A DNA stretch of 64,000 bases from Catellatospora paridis (GTDB taxonomy: Bacteria; Actinomycetota; Actinomycetes; Mycobacteriales; Micromonosporaceae). The translations under genes were made by a program, and so were the position numbers. This document shows positions 31,160 through 39,144 of this stretch, piece by piece; the first letter of the stretch is position 1, and every line of letters begins with the position of its first letter. Under the pieces are notes generated by a model, which saw only the letters and a program-made list of their open reading frames with translations, ran no database searches and was not told the origin of the DNA. The stretch covers positions 124,001 to 188,000 of the forward strand of contig NZ_ML769318.1 of NCBI RefSeq assembly GCF_009720365.1, read 5' to 3'.

Positions 31160-32467
31160 TCACGCGGGAGTCGGGGCCCCGGCCGGGCGGAGGGCGGCGA
31201 GTTCGGCGGCGCGGGCGGCCTCCTCGGCCTGCTTGCGGGCCAGGCCCTCGCGACCGTCGTAGCGCAGGAAGGCGGGCAGCGCGGCGGCCAGCGCGCCGGT
31301 GCCGGCCACGCAGAGCACGCCGCCCCAGACGACCGCGCCGCTGTAACCCCACCAGCGGGCGCTCAGCCCGGCGCGGGTCTGCCCCAGCATCGGGCCGGTC
31401 AGGTAGGACAGCATCTCGATGCCGGCCAGGCGGCCGCGCAGGTGGTCGGGGATGGTCTGGTTCCAGATCACGCCCCGGAACAAGCCGGAGATCATGTCCG
31501 AGGCCCCCGCGACGACCAGGCCGAGCAGGGCCAGCCAGAGTGAGCCGGCCAGGCCGAACAGCACGATGCCCAGGCCCCAGGCGCCTGCGGCCAGCAGCAC
31601 TGCCAGGCCGTGCCGGTGCACCCGGGCCGTCCAGCCGGAGGTGACCGTGACCAGCAGGGAGCCGACCGCCAGCGCGGCGTAGAAGAGGCCGAGCACCGAC
31701 GCGCCGCCGTACTTGTCGGCCACCCACGGGTAGAGGGCGACCGGGAAGGCGAAGAACATCGCGTTGACGTCGACCAGGTAGGTGCCGATCAGCTCGGGGC
31801 GGCTGCGGGCGTACCGGATGCCCTCGACGACCGAGCGCAGCGACGGCCGCTCGGCGGCCTCCGGCGGGGCGACCGCGCGCACCAGCCCGAAGCAGACCAG
31901 CGCGACCGCGAACGTGGCCAGGTCGAACGCGAACACCCAGGCCACGTCGAAGTTGGCGATCATGAGACCGGCCAGGGTGGGGCCGGCGATCTGGGCGATC
32001 TGCCAGCGCAGCGAGTTCAGCGAGCCGACGGCGGCCATCTCCTCGGCCGGGGCCAGCCGCGGCATCATCGCGTCCATCGCCGGGCGGTGGATGCCGTCGA
32101 CCGCGGCGGCCAGGCCCGCGATGACGAACAGCACCCAGACCTTCGGGGTGCCGACCAGGGCGTTGAGCAGCAGGAGCGCGGTGAGCCCGGCGAGCGCCGC
32201 CTCGGCCCAGAAGACGAGCTTGCGCCGGTCCATGTAGTCGGCCAGCGCCCCGCCGACGAACGCCATGAACAGCAGCGGGGCCAGCTCGACCACGCCCAGC
32301 AGGCCGACCGTCAGCGGATCGCCGGTCATCTGCTTGAGCTGGAACGGGATGGTCACGTACGTGATCATCGAACCGAAGCTGCTGACCCCGGCCGCGGTGT
32401 ACACCAGGCGGAAGTCACGCCGCCGCAGCGGCGACAGGTCCAGCGCGAAGCGCCTCTTGCTCGTCAC
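31160..32467 (-). CDS. MFS transporter, enterobactin/macrolide-exporter-like
   Basis: A 435-aa protein with about 12 membrane helices. Residues 14-40 (LRRRDFRLVYTAAGVSSFGSM) and the ADYMDRRK loop between helices 2 and 3 are typical of the EntS/MefA (MFS_3) exporters. The C terminus is a charged Ala/Arg/Glu-rich tail. Substrate unknown; drug or siderophore export is the family's usual role. GTG at 32467 is the start and fits the conserved N terminus. It is followed by the methyltransferase on the same strand. Confidence 0.88.
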   Translation of the reverse strand: MTSKRRFALDLSPLRRRDFRLVYTAAGVSSFGSMITYVTIPFQLKQMTGDPLTVGLLGVVELAPLLFMAFVGGALADYMDRRKLVFWAEAALAGLTALLLLNALVGTPKVWVLFVIAGLAAAVDGIHRPAMDAMMPRLAPAEEMAAVGSLNSLRWQIAQIAGPTLAGLMIANFDVAWVFAFDLATFAVALVCFGLVRAVAPPEAAERPSLRSVVEGIRYARSRPELIGTYLVDVNAMFFAFPVALYPWVADKYGGASVLGLFYAALAVGSLLVTVTSGWTARVHRHGLAVLLAAGAWGLGIVLFGLAGSLWLALLGLVVAGASDMISGLFRGVIWNQTIPDHLRGRLAGIEMLSYLTGPMLGQTRAGLSARWWGYSGAVVWGGVLCVAGTGALAAALPAFLRYDGREGLARKQAEEAARAAELAALRPAGAPTPA

Positions 32468-32518
32468 GTGCGCCGATACTGCCTGGTGGGCCGCGGTCGC
32501 GGCAAGCCGTTATGGCGC

Positions 32519-33016
32519 TCAGTCGGAGTAGATCTGGCCGGTCTCCTCGAAGCGGGCCAGGTGGTCCAGCGTCCAGCGCACCGCGCCCGAGGTCGGCTCC
32601 GGCAGGTCCTCCGGGGAGAACCAGCCCGCGTCGGCGGCCTCGTCCGGATCGGGGGCCAGTTCGCCGGAGACCTCGGTCAGCAGGTACGACCCGGAGACGT
32701 GCTGGTACGTGTCGCCGAAGATGTTCGTGAAGGTGTACTGCGGGCCGGACAGGAAGGCGAACAGCGTCGCCCGCCCGGCCTTCAGCCCGGTCTCCTCGAA
32801 CGTCTCCCGGACCGCGCAGTCGCGCATCGACTCGCCGAGCTCCATGGCCCCGGCGGGGAAGGCCCAGTACCCGTTGTCGGTGCGTTTGATCAGCAGGACC
32901 CGGCCCTGCTCGTCCCGGATGACGCCACGCGCACCCAGGAAGAAGAGCGTCGCGTCGCCCATGGCCGCACGCATCCTGCCGTGGTACGAGTTCACCCAGC
33001 CGTCGTCAGAACCCAT
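32519..33016 (-). CDS. Nudix hydrolase
   Basis: A 165-aa enzyme with a complete Nudix box, GAMELGESMRDCAVRE followed by TFEETGL, giving the metal-binding Gx5Ex7REUxEExGU pattern. It is preceded by the usual VLLIKRTDNGYWAFPAG strand. Such enzymes hydrolyse NDP-X compounds; the substrate cannot be predicted. I chose ATG 33016; the longer frame upstream overlaps the promoter shared with ku. It is divergent from ku by 65 bases. Confidence 0.9.
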   Translation of the reverse strand: MGSDDGWVNSYHGRMRAAMGDATLFFLGARGVIRDEQGRVLLIKRTDNGYWAFPAGAMELGESMRDCAVRETFEETGLKAGRATLFAFLSGPQYTFTNIFGDTYQHVSGSYLLTEVSGELAPDPDEAADAGWFSPEDLPEPTSGAVRWTLDHLARFEETGQIYSD

Positions 33017-33069
33017 GGGCGCCAGCCTAGATCCCACACGGTTCTTGCGGTACACGGCCGCCTATCGGG

Positions 33070-33075
33070 CATACT
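33070..33075 (+). promoter_or_regulatory. -10 box of ku, suggesting a leaderless mRNA
   Basis: CATACT ends 6 bases before the ATG at 33082, and no ribosome-binding site lies between. A TTGCGG hexamer is 19 bases further upstream. Transcription would start at or next to the start codon. Confidence 0.45.
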
Positions 33076-33081
33076 TCCCAT

Positions 33082-34119
33082 ATGAGGGCGATCTGGAAGG
33101 GCGCCGTCTCGTTCGGCCTGGTCTCCATCTCGGTGAAGCTCTACTCCGCCACGGAGGAGAAGGACATCCGATTTCACCAGGTGCACCGTGCCGACGGCGG
33201 ACGGATCAAGTATCAGCGCGTCTGCGCACTCGACGGTGAGCAGGTCAGCTATGACCAGATCGCCAAGGGGTACGACGTGGGCGGCGGCGAGATCGTGGTG
33301 CTAACCGACGACGATTTCAAGAATCTGCCCCTGACCAGCTCCCGCGCCATCGAGGTGCTGGAGTTCGTGCCCAACGAGCAGATCGACCCGATCCTCTACG
33401 ACAAGGCGTACTTCCTCGAGCCCGACGGCGCGGCCGGGGTGAAGCCGTACCTGCTGCTGCGCGAGGCGCTGGAGAACGTGGACCGGGTCGCGGTGGTGAA
33501 GGTGGCGCTGCGGCAGCGCGAGACCCTGGCGACGGTACGCGTGCACGAGGGCGTGCTGGTGCTCAACACCATGCTGTGGCCGGACGAGGTGCGCGAGGCC
33601 GCGTTCGACTTCCTCGACGACGACGTGAAGCTGCGCCCGCAGGAGGTCAAGATGGCCGCCTCGCTGGTCGACTCGATGTCGGGCGACTTCCGGCCCGAGG
33701 AGTTCACCGACTCCTACCGCGAGGCGCTGCAGCAGGTCATCGACGTGAAGATCGGCAAGAAGGACACCGTGGTGCAGCCGACCACGGAGGAGCCGATCGC
33801 GCCGACGATCGACCTGATGGCGGCGCTGCGCCAGTCGGTGGAGCGGGCTCGCGCGGCCCGCGGTGGCGCGGCCGAGCCGGCGGAGAAGCGCACCGGTAAC
33901 GCCACCGTGCACCCGATCAAGAAGGCAGCCAAGGCCGAACCGGAGCACGCCGAGCCCGCGCCGAAGAAGGCGGCGGCCCGCAAGGCGCAGCCCGCGAAGG
34001 CCGCATCCGCGGCGGCCGCCTCGGCCAAGGGCGGGTCGGCACAGGCCGAGGCGAAGAAGTCCACCGCCAAGAAGACGGCGGCCAAGAAGGCGCCGGCGAA
34101 GAAGGCCAAGGCAGCTTGA
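33082..34119 (+). CDS. ku: Non-homologous end-joining protein Ku
   Basis: A 345-aa Ku protein that binds DNA ends as a homodimer and recruits the ligase and polymerase encoded next to it. The Ku core spans residues ~1-255 (WKGAVSFGLVSISVKLYSAT, FHQVHRADGGRIKYQRVC, GVKPYLLLREAL). The ~75-residue C-terminal tail is Lys/Ala-rich (KKAAARKAQPAKAA, KKTAAKKAPAKKAKAA), a known extension in some actinobacterial Ku proteins that aids DNA binding. It overlaps the ligase gene by 4 bases. Confidence 0.97.
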   Translation: MRAIWKGAVSFGLVSISVKLYSATEEKDIRFHQVHRADGGRIKYQRVCALDGEQVSYDQIAKGYDVGGGEIVVLTDDDFKNLPLTSSRAIEVLEFVPNEQIDPILYDKAYFLEPDGAAGVKPYLLLREALENVDRVAVVKVALRQRETLATVRVHEGVLVLNTMLWPDEVREAAFDFLDDDVKLRPQEVKMAASLVDSMSGDFRPEEFTDSYREALQQVIDVKIGKKDTVVQPTTEEPIAPTIDLMAALRQSVERARAARGGAAEPAEKRTGNATVHPIKKAAKAEPEHAEPAPKKAAARKAQPAKAASAAAASAKGGSAQAEAKKSTAKKTAAKKAPAKKAKAA

Positions 34120-34973
34120 TCCGCGTCGCGTCCGGCCGGACCGCCATCGCGCCGATGCTGGCCACGGCCGGCCCGCTGCCGAGCGGCCCGCTGTGGGCGT
34201 ACGAGGTGAAGTGGGACGGCTACCGGGCCGTCTACGCCGGCGGGCGGTTCCTCGGCCGGTCCGGGCGGCAGCTGACCGGTCCCGCGCTGCCGCCGGTGCC
34301 CGAGGTGCTCGACGGCGAACTGGTCGCGTTCGACGCGGCCGGCCTGCCCAGCTTCCACGCCATGCAGCAGGGCGCCGCCCCGGTGTACGTCGCCTTCGAC
34401 GTGATCCGCCCGGAGCTGACCTACGACCAGCGCCGCGAGGTGCTGGACGGGCTGCGCCTGCCCGCGGTCTGCCCGGCCGCGACCGTCTCACCGAGCTTCG
34501 ACGACGGTCCGGCCACCGTCGCGGCGGCCCGCGAACTCGGCCTCGAAGGGGTCATGGCCAAGCGCCGGGCCTCGCGCTACCAGCCCGGGGTGCGCTCACC
34601 CGACTGGATCAAGTGGAAGTTCGTCCGCACCGGCGACTTCGTGATCGGCGGCTGGCGCGCCGGGGCCCGCCCGCTGGGCGCGCTGCTCATCGGCACGCCG
34701 CTGCCGGACGGCACGCTGCGCTACCGCGGTCGGGTCGGCGGCGGGCTGACCGTGCGCACCGAGCGGGCGCTGCTGCCCGTGCTGCGGGACCTGGTCCGCC
34801 CGGCCTCGCCGTTCGCCGGCCCGGCGGAACCGGGAACGTGGGTGGAGCCGCTGCTGGTGGTCGAGGTCCGGTTCAGCGAGATCACGCCCGACGGCCGCCT
34901 GCGGTTCCCGATCTTCCTGCGGCTGCGCCCGGACAAGCTGCCCGGCGACTGCCTGGGCGAGGACTGCGGATGA
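34116..34973 (+). CDS. ATP-dependent DNA ligase (LigD ligase-domain type)
   Basis: A 285-aa stand-alone ligase equal to the LigD ligase domain. The nucleotidyl-transfer site is Lys32 in EVKWDGYR (KxDGxR). Further motifs are LDGELVAFD, LEGVMAKR and DWIKWKF. A C-terminal OB fold follows (DFVIGGWRAGARPLGALLIG). It seals breaks brought together by Ku. The start is TTG at 34116 inside the Ku stop (TTGA). No nuclease (PE) or polymerase domain is fused; the polymerase is the next gene. Confidence 0.93.
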   Translation: MIRVASGRTAIAPMLATAGPLPSGPLWAYEVKWDGYRAVYAGGRFLGRSGRQLTGPALPPVPEVLDGELVAFDAAGLPSFHAMQQGAAPVYVAFDVIRPELTYDQRREVLDGLRLPAVCPAATVSPSFDDGPATVAAARELGLEGVMAKRRASRYQPGVRSPDWIKWKFVRTGDFVIGGWRAGARPLGALLIGTPLPDGTLRYRGRVGGGLTVRTERALLPVLRDLVRPASPFAGPAEPGTWVEPLLVVEVRFSEITPDGRLRFPIFLRLRPDKLPGDCLGEDCG

Positions 34974-35797
34974 AGGTCAGCGTCGACGCCCGCGAGCTGA
35001 GCCTGTCGAACCTGGACAAGCCGCTCTATCCCGACGGCACCACCAAGGCCGAGGTGATCGACTACTACCACCGGATCGCGCCGGTGATCCTGCCGCACCT
35101 GGCCGGCCGTGCGCTGACCCGCATCCGCTTCCCCGACGGCGCGGACCGGCCCGGCTTCTTCGAGAAGAACGCCCCGCCCAAGAAGCCCGCCTGGGTGCCC
35201 GTCTCGCCCGACGGCCTGATCATCTGCCAGGAGCCGGCCACCCTGGTCTGGCTGGCCAATCTCGCCGCCCTGGAACTGCACACCCACCAGTGGAGGGTCG
35301 GCGGCCCCGGTCCCGACCGGGTGGTCTTCGACCTGGACCCGGGCCCGCCCGCCGGCCTCGACGAGTGCCGCGCCGTCGCCCTCGCGCTGCGCGACCGCCT
35401 GGCCGTCGACGGCCGCGAGGCCTTCCCGAAGACCTCCGGCCGCAAGGGCATGCAGGTCAGCAGCACCTTCGCGGGCACCTTCGACGAGGTGGCGACCTAC
35501 GCCCGGGACATCGCGGCCGAGTTCGCCGCGGCCGCCAAGGACATGGTCACCGACCAGATGGCCAAGGAGCTGCGCCCCGGCAAGGTCTTCATCGACTGGA
35601 GCCAGAACAACCAGGCCAAGACGACGGTATGCGTCTACTCCCTGCGCGCCGGCCCCACACCCACCGTCTCCGCCCCCCTGACCTGGGACGAGGTCGCCCA
35701 TGGCGACTTCACCGCAGCCTCCTTCGGCCCCGTCGAGGTCCTCGACCGCGCCGCCCGACTCGGCGACCTCCACGCGGGCCTGCTGGCCGGGCTCTGA
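34970..35797 (+). CDS. Non-homologous end-joining polymerase (LigD polymerase-domain type)
   Basis: A 275-aa archaeo-eukaryotic-primase-like polymerase that fills gaps at joined ends. It has LSNLDKPLYPDGTTKAEVIDYY at the start, the metal-binding Asp pair in VVFDLDPGP, HTHQWR upstream, and KTSGRKGMQV plus FIDWSQNNQAKT for nucleotide binding. It overlaps the ligase stop (ATGA at 34970), so the three genes form one translationally coupled operon. Confidence 0.95.
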   Translation: MKVSVDARELSLSNLDKPLYPDGTTKAEVIDYYHRIAPVILPHLAGRALTRIRFPDGADRPGFFEKNAPPKKPAWVPVSPDGLIICQEPATLVWLANLAALELHTHQWRVGGPGPDRVVFDLDPGPPAGLDECRAVALALRDRLAVDGREAFPKTSGRKGMQVSSTFAGTFDEVATYARDIAAEFAAAAKDMVTDQMAKELRPGKVFIDWSQNNQAKTTVCVYSLRAGPTPTVSAPLTWDEVAHGDFTAASFGPVEVLDRAARLGDLHAGLLAGL

Positions 35798-35811
35798 GCC
35801 TGCGGAGCCGG

Positions 35812-35896
35812 ATATCCACAGGTCAGGGGCGTTGTCCACAGCGTGATATCCACAGGTAGTGACGCGATGTCCACAAGCAGTAGTGAGTTACCCACA
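35812..35896 (+). other. Cluster of five DnaA-box-like sites
   Basis: Five same-oriented nonamers of type (A/T)T(A/G)TCCACA or TTACCCACA lie at 35812-35820, 35832-35840 (perfect TTGTCCACA), 35846-35854, 35867-35875 and 35888-35896. Starts are 20, 14, 21 and 21 bases apart, mostly two helical turns. The cluster fills the 128-bp gap between the convergent polymerase and XPB genes. It could titrate DnaA; there is no sign of an origin. Confidence 0.6.
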
Positions 35897-35925
35897 GGGC
35901 GACCGTCCGGAGCCGGCGCGGGTGC

Positions 35926-37599
35926 TCAGGCGCCTGCGGGGCCGCCGCTGAGCACGTCGTCGGCGTCGACGATCGTGTACGCGTAGCCCTGCTCGGCGAG
36001 GAAGCGCTGGCGGTGCGCCGCGTACTCGGTGTCGATGGTGTCGCGGGAGACGACGGTGTAGAAGTGCGCCTGGCGACCGTCGCCCTTGGGCCGCAGCACC
36101 CGGCCCAGGCGCTGCGCCTCCTCCTGGCGCGAGCCGAAGGTGCCCGACACCTGCACCGCCACCGCCGCCTCGGGCAGGTCGATGGAGAAGTTGCCGACCT
36201 TGGACAGGATCAGGGTGCGCACCGAGCCGTCGCGGAACGCGTCGAACAGCCGCTCGCGCTCCTTGTTCGTGGTGCCGCCGTGCACGATCGGCGCGGACAC
36301 GCCCTTCTCCTCCAGGTAGCGGCCGATCTCGTGCAGCTGCTCCAGGTAGGCCCCGATCACCAGGACCTGCTCGTCGGAGTGCCGCTCGATCAGCGCCTCG
36401 ATCACCGGCAGCTTCGCCTTCGCGGTGGCCGCGAACTTGTACTTCTCCTCCGGCTCGATCGCCGCGTAGGTCAGCCGGTCGGCGTCGGACAGGGTGACCC
36501 GGACCTCGGTGCAGTCGGCGGGGGCGATCCAGCCCTGGGACTCGATGTCCTTCCACGGTGCGTCGTACCGCTTGGGGCCGATCAGGCTGAACACGTCGCC
36601 CTCCTTGCCGTCCTCGCGGACCAGGGTGGCCGTCAGGCCCAGCCGCCGCCGGGCCTGCAGGTCGGCGGTGAACCGGAACATCGGCGCGGGCAGCAGGTGC
36701 ACCTCGTCGTAGACGATGAGTCCCCAGTCGCGCGCGTCGAACACGTTCAGGTGCGGGAACGTGCCGTTGCGGCGGGTCGTGAGCACCTGGTACGTGGCGA
36801 TGGTGACCGGGCGGATCTCCTTGCGCTCGCCGGAGTACTCGCCGATCTCGTCCTCGGTGAGGGTGGTGCGGGCCAGTAGCTCGCGCCGCCACTGGCGGCC
36901 GGCGACGGTGTTGGTGACCAGGATCAGCGTGGTCGCGCTGACGTCGGCCATCGCGGCCGCCCCGACCAGGGTCTTGCCCGCGCCGCAGGGCAGCACCACC
37001 ACGCCCGAGCCGCCGGCCTGGAAGTGCTCCACGGCTTCGCGCTGGTAGGAGCGCAGCTGCCAGCCGTCCTGACGCAGCGCGATCGGGTGCGCCTCGCCGT
37101 CGACGTATCCGGCGAGGTCCTCGGCGGGCCAGCCGAGCTTCAGCAGCACCTGCTTGAGGTGGCCGCGCTCGGAGCCGTGCACGGCGATGGTGTCCGGGTC
37201 GAGCTGCGCACCGAGCATCCCGGCGACCTTCTTCGACTTCGCCACCTCGACCAGCACGGCGCGGTCCAGCCCGCGCAGCACCAGCCCGTGCGCGGGGTCG
37301 TTGAGCAGCTGCAGCCGGCCGTAGCGGTCCATCGTCTCGGCCACGTCGACCAGCAGCGAGTGCGGCACCGGGTAGCGGGAGAAGCGCAGCAGCGCGTCCA
37401 CCACGCTCTCGGCGTCGTGCCCGGCCGCGCGGGCGTTCCACAACCCGAGCGGCGTCAGCCGGTACGTGTGCATGTGCTCGGGCGAGCGCTCCAGCTCGGC
37501 GAACGGCGCGATCGCCATCCGGCACGCGGTCGCGTCAGGGTGGTCCACCTCGAGCAGCAGGGTCTTGTCGGACTGGACGATCAGCGGGCCGTTCGTCAT
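35926..37599 (-). CDS. XPB-type DNA repair helicase
   Basis: A 557-aa superfamily-2 helicase of the XPB/ERCC3 family. An N-terminal ~180-residue domain (SDKTLLLEVDHPDATACR) precedes a RecA-like core: Q-like RSYQREAVEHF, Walker A VLPCGAGKT, DEVH box VYDEVHLL, SAT-like GLTATLVREDG, and motif VI QRLGRVLRPKG. It unwinds DNA 3' to 5' in repair. The ATG at 37599 follows GAGGTGAGC. The next minus-strand gene upstream codes for its usual neighbour (39145-41544). Confidence 0.95.
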   Translation of the reverse strand: MTNGPLIVQSDKTLLLEVDHPDATACRMAIAPFAELERSPEHMHTYRLTPLGLWNARAAGHDAESVVDALLRFSRYPVPHSLLVDVAETMDRYGRLQLLNDPAHGLVLRGLDRAVLVEVAKSKKVAGMLGAQLDPDTIAVHGSERGHLKQVLLKLGWPAEDLAGYVDGEAHPIALRQDGWQLRSYQREAVEHFQAGGSGVVVLPCGAGKTLVGAAAMADVSATTLILVTNTVAGRQWRRELLARTTLTEDEIGEYSGERKEIRPVTIATYQVLTTRRNGTFPHLNVFDARDWGLIVYDEVHLLPAPMFRFTADLQARRRLGLTATLVREDGKEGDVFSLIGPKRYDAPWKDIESQGWIAPADCTEVRVTLSDADRLTYAAIEPEEKYKFAATAKAKLPVIEALIERHSDEQVLVIGAYLEQLHEIGRYLEEKGVSAPIVHGGTTNKERERLFDAFRDGSVRTLILSKVGNFSIDLPEAAVAVQVSGTFGSRQEEAQRLGRVLRPKGDGRQAHFYTVVSRDTIDTEYAAHRQRFLAEQGYAYTIVDADDVLSGGPAGA

Positions 37600-37690
37600 G
37601 CTCACCTCGCGCTGGGGAACTGAGGGTCAACAGTCCAGTCTCCCACGCTCTGACCGAACGGCTGGCAACCGTGCGTCCAGCACAGGCGTC

Positions 37691-37696
37691 TATAGT
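37691..37696 (+). promoter_or_regulatory. -10 box of the L,D-transpeptidase gene
   Basis: TATAGT lies about 35 bases upstream of the GTG start at 37732, in the gap divergent from the XPB gene. No convincing -35 was found. Confidence 0.45.
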
Positions 37697-37731
37697 CCCG
37701 ACACCGGCGATATCGAACCTGGGGAGGCCTG

Positions 37732-38583
37732 GTGCGCCGTTTACTCGTGGGCCTGTTGGCAGTCACGACTCTGGCCCTCGCGGCCGCCTGCGACCCGAAG
37801 GACAACACTGCCGGTGGGCAGCCGGACTTCGTGGCCGCACCGACTGATCAGCCCATCCCGGCACCCGCGTCGAGCGATCCGGAGCCGAGCGTGGAGCCTT
37901 CGCCGAGCGTGGTGCCTTCACCCAGCGTGAAGCCCTCGCCCAGCGTGAAGCCCTCACCGACGAAGAAGCCGACGACCAGCCCGGCCGCCGCCGTCTGCCC
38001 GCAGGGGGAGCACCAGAAGGCCGTCGAGCAGGCACTGGTCACACTCGGCGGATACGGCACGGTCACGGTGGACGGCAAGCAGTCCGCCGCCGACTGCGCC
38101 GCGATCAAGAAGTTCCAGAGGCGCTTCGACATCCGGCCCGTCAACGGCAAGGCCGGCCCGCTGACCAACAGCGTGTCGCAGCGCCTGCTGAAGTCGAAGC
38201 CGAGCAGCTGCAACGCGGGCAACGCGCTCACCGCGTGCATCGACCTGACCAACCAGACCACCTGGATCATGAGCGGTGGCAGGGTCATCTACGGCCCGAC
38301 GGTGACCCGGACCGGCATGGCCGGCTTCACCACGCCGACCGGCTCGTACACGATCCACGACCGGCAGACGAAGAACTGGTCCACCGACTGGGACGTGTGG
38401 CTGCCACTGTGGCAGCGGATCGTGGAGGGAAAGGGTTTCCACACCACCACGACCTACATCCACAACTCCAGCATCGGTTCGCACGGATGTGTCAACCTGC
38501 TGCCCGCCGACTCGCAGAAGTACTGGAGCACGCTCAAGAGCGGCACCCCGGTCAAGATTTTCGGTCGCCGTCCCGGCACCTGA
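37732..38583 (+). CDS. L,D-transpeptidase lipoprotein with peptidoglycan-binding domain
   Basis: A 283-aa lipoprotein. Signal peptide MRRLLVGLLAVTTLALAAAC with lipobox LAAAC. A Pro/Ser linker has tandem PSPSV/KPSP units. A peptidoglycan-binding-like domain (VEQALVTLGGYG, AIKKFQRRFDI) precedes the YkuD catalytic domain with IHNSSIGSHGCVNL, containing the His and catalytic Cys of SHGC. It forms 3-3 cross-links in peptidoglycan on the outer face of the membrane. GTG 37732 follows GGGGAGG. Confidence 0.93.
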   Translation: MRRLLVGLLAVTTLALAAACDPKDNTAGGQPDFVAAPTDQPIPAPASSDPEPSVEPSPSVVPSPSVKPSPSVKPSPTKKPTTSPAAAVCPQGEHQKAVEQALVTLGGYGTVTVDGKQSAADCAAIKKFQRRFDIRPVNGKAGPLTNSVSQRLLKSKPSSCNAGNALTACIDLTNQTTWIMSGGRVIYGPTVTRTGMAGFTTPTGSYTIHDRQTKNWSTDWDVWLPLWQRIVEGKGFHTTTTYIHNSSIGSHGCVNLLPADSQKYWSTLKSGTPVKIFGRRPGT

Positions 38584-38722
38584 CCGGTCCTCCCCCGAAT
38601 GGTCGATGACGGTCAGTCTTTCGGCCTGAATCGATGCAGGACCGCAACCGCTTACCGTGCGGGATGCGTAATCCGATTGCCGTGCGCGTTCGGGGCGCCA
38701 AACGGGGGCGAGCGCAACGTCG

Positions 38723-38759
38723 GATGGGCCGTGGCGGTTAGGGGCAGCCACGGCCCATC
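38723..38759. terminator. Bidirectional terminator
   Basis: A 13-bp perfect stem (38723-38735 with 38747-38759) between the convergent L,D-transpeptidase and small membrane-protein genes. Confidence 0.65.
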
Positions 38760-38775
38760 ACCCTTCGCTCGAGGG

Positions 38776-39021
38776 TCACCTGCGACTGCGGTAGGTCGCC
38801 CCCGCCACGGACAGCACCAGCAGCAGGAAGATGCCGCTGCCGATCGACTCCCCGGCCGCGTCCACCACGTTGCGGCGCAGGCCCAGCCAGGCGTAGAAGA
38901 ACCAGGCCACCAGCCCGCCGCCGGCACCGCCGGCGATCATGACCATGTTGCGCGAGGGCCCCCGCACCGCGGGCGGCGTCGGTTCGCTCTGCTCGGTCGC
39001 CGTCTCCTGGTCAGTCGTCAT
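38776..39021 (-). CDS. Small membrane protein
   Basis: An 81-aa protein with an acidic Thr/Glu/Pro-rich N terminus (TTDQETATEQSEPTPP), then two hydrophobic helices (NMVMIAGGAGGGLVAWFFYA and SGIFLLLVLSVAGATY) and an RSRR end. The ATG at 39021 is preceded by GAGGGATGCG, the best ribosome-binding site; an ATG 12 bases upstream is possible. Function unknown. Confidence 0.7.
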   Translation of the reverse strand: MTTDQETATEQSEPTPPAVRGPSRNMVMIAGGAGGGLVAWFFYAWLGLRRNVVDAAGESIGSGIFLLLVLSVAGATYRSRR

Positions 39022-39144
39022 CGCATCCCTCATCCCTTCCCGGTTCCAGCGTGCCATCCGATGCCGGATTGCGGCAGAAATGCCAGGCATTAGGGGGATA
39101 TCGCGATGATCATCGGCGGTGGCGGCGCACCGTGCCGACGACGG

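Noticed and set aside
35797-35925. Replication origin
   Set aside because: DnaA-like boxes are present but there is no AT-rich unwinding region and no dnaA, dnaN, parAB or gyrB nearby.
37880-37985. Short tandem repeats as a possible CRISPR or minisatellite
   Set aside because: They encode the PSPSV/KPSP linker of the L,D-transpeptidase in frame; no spacers.
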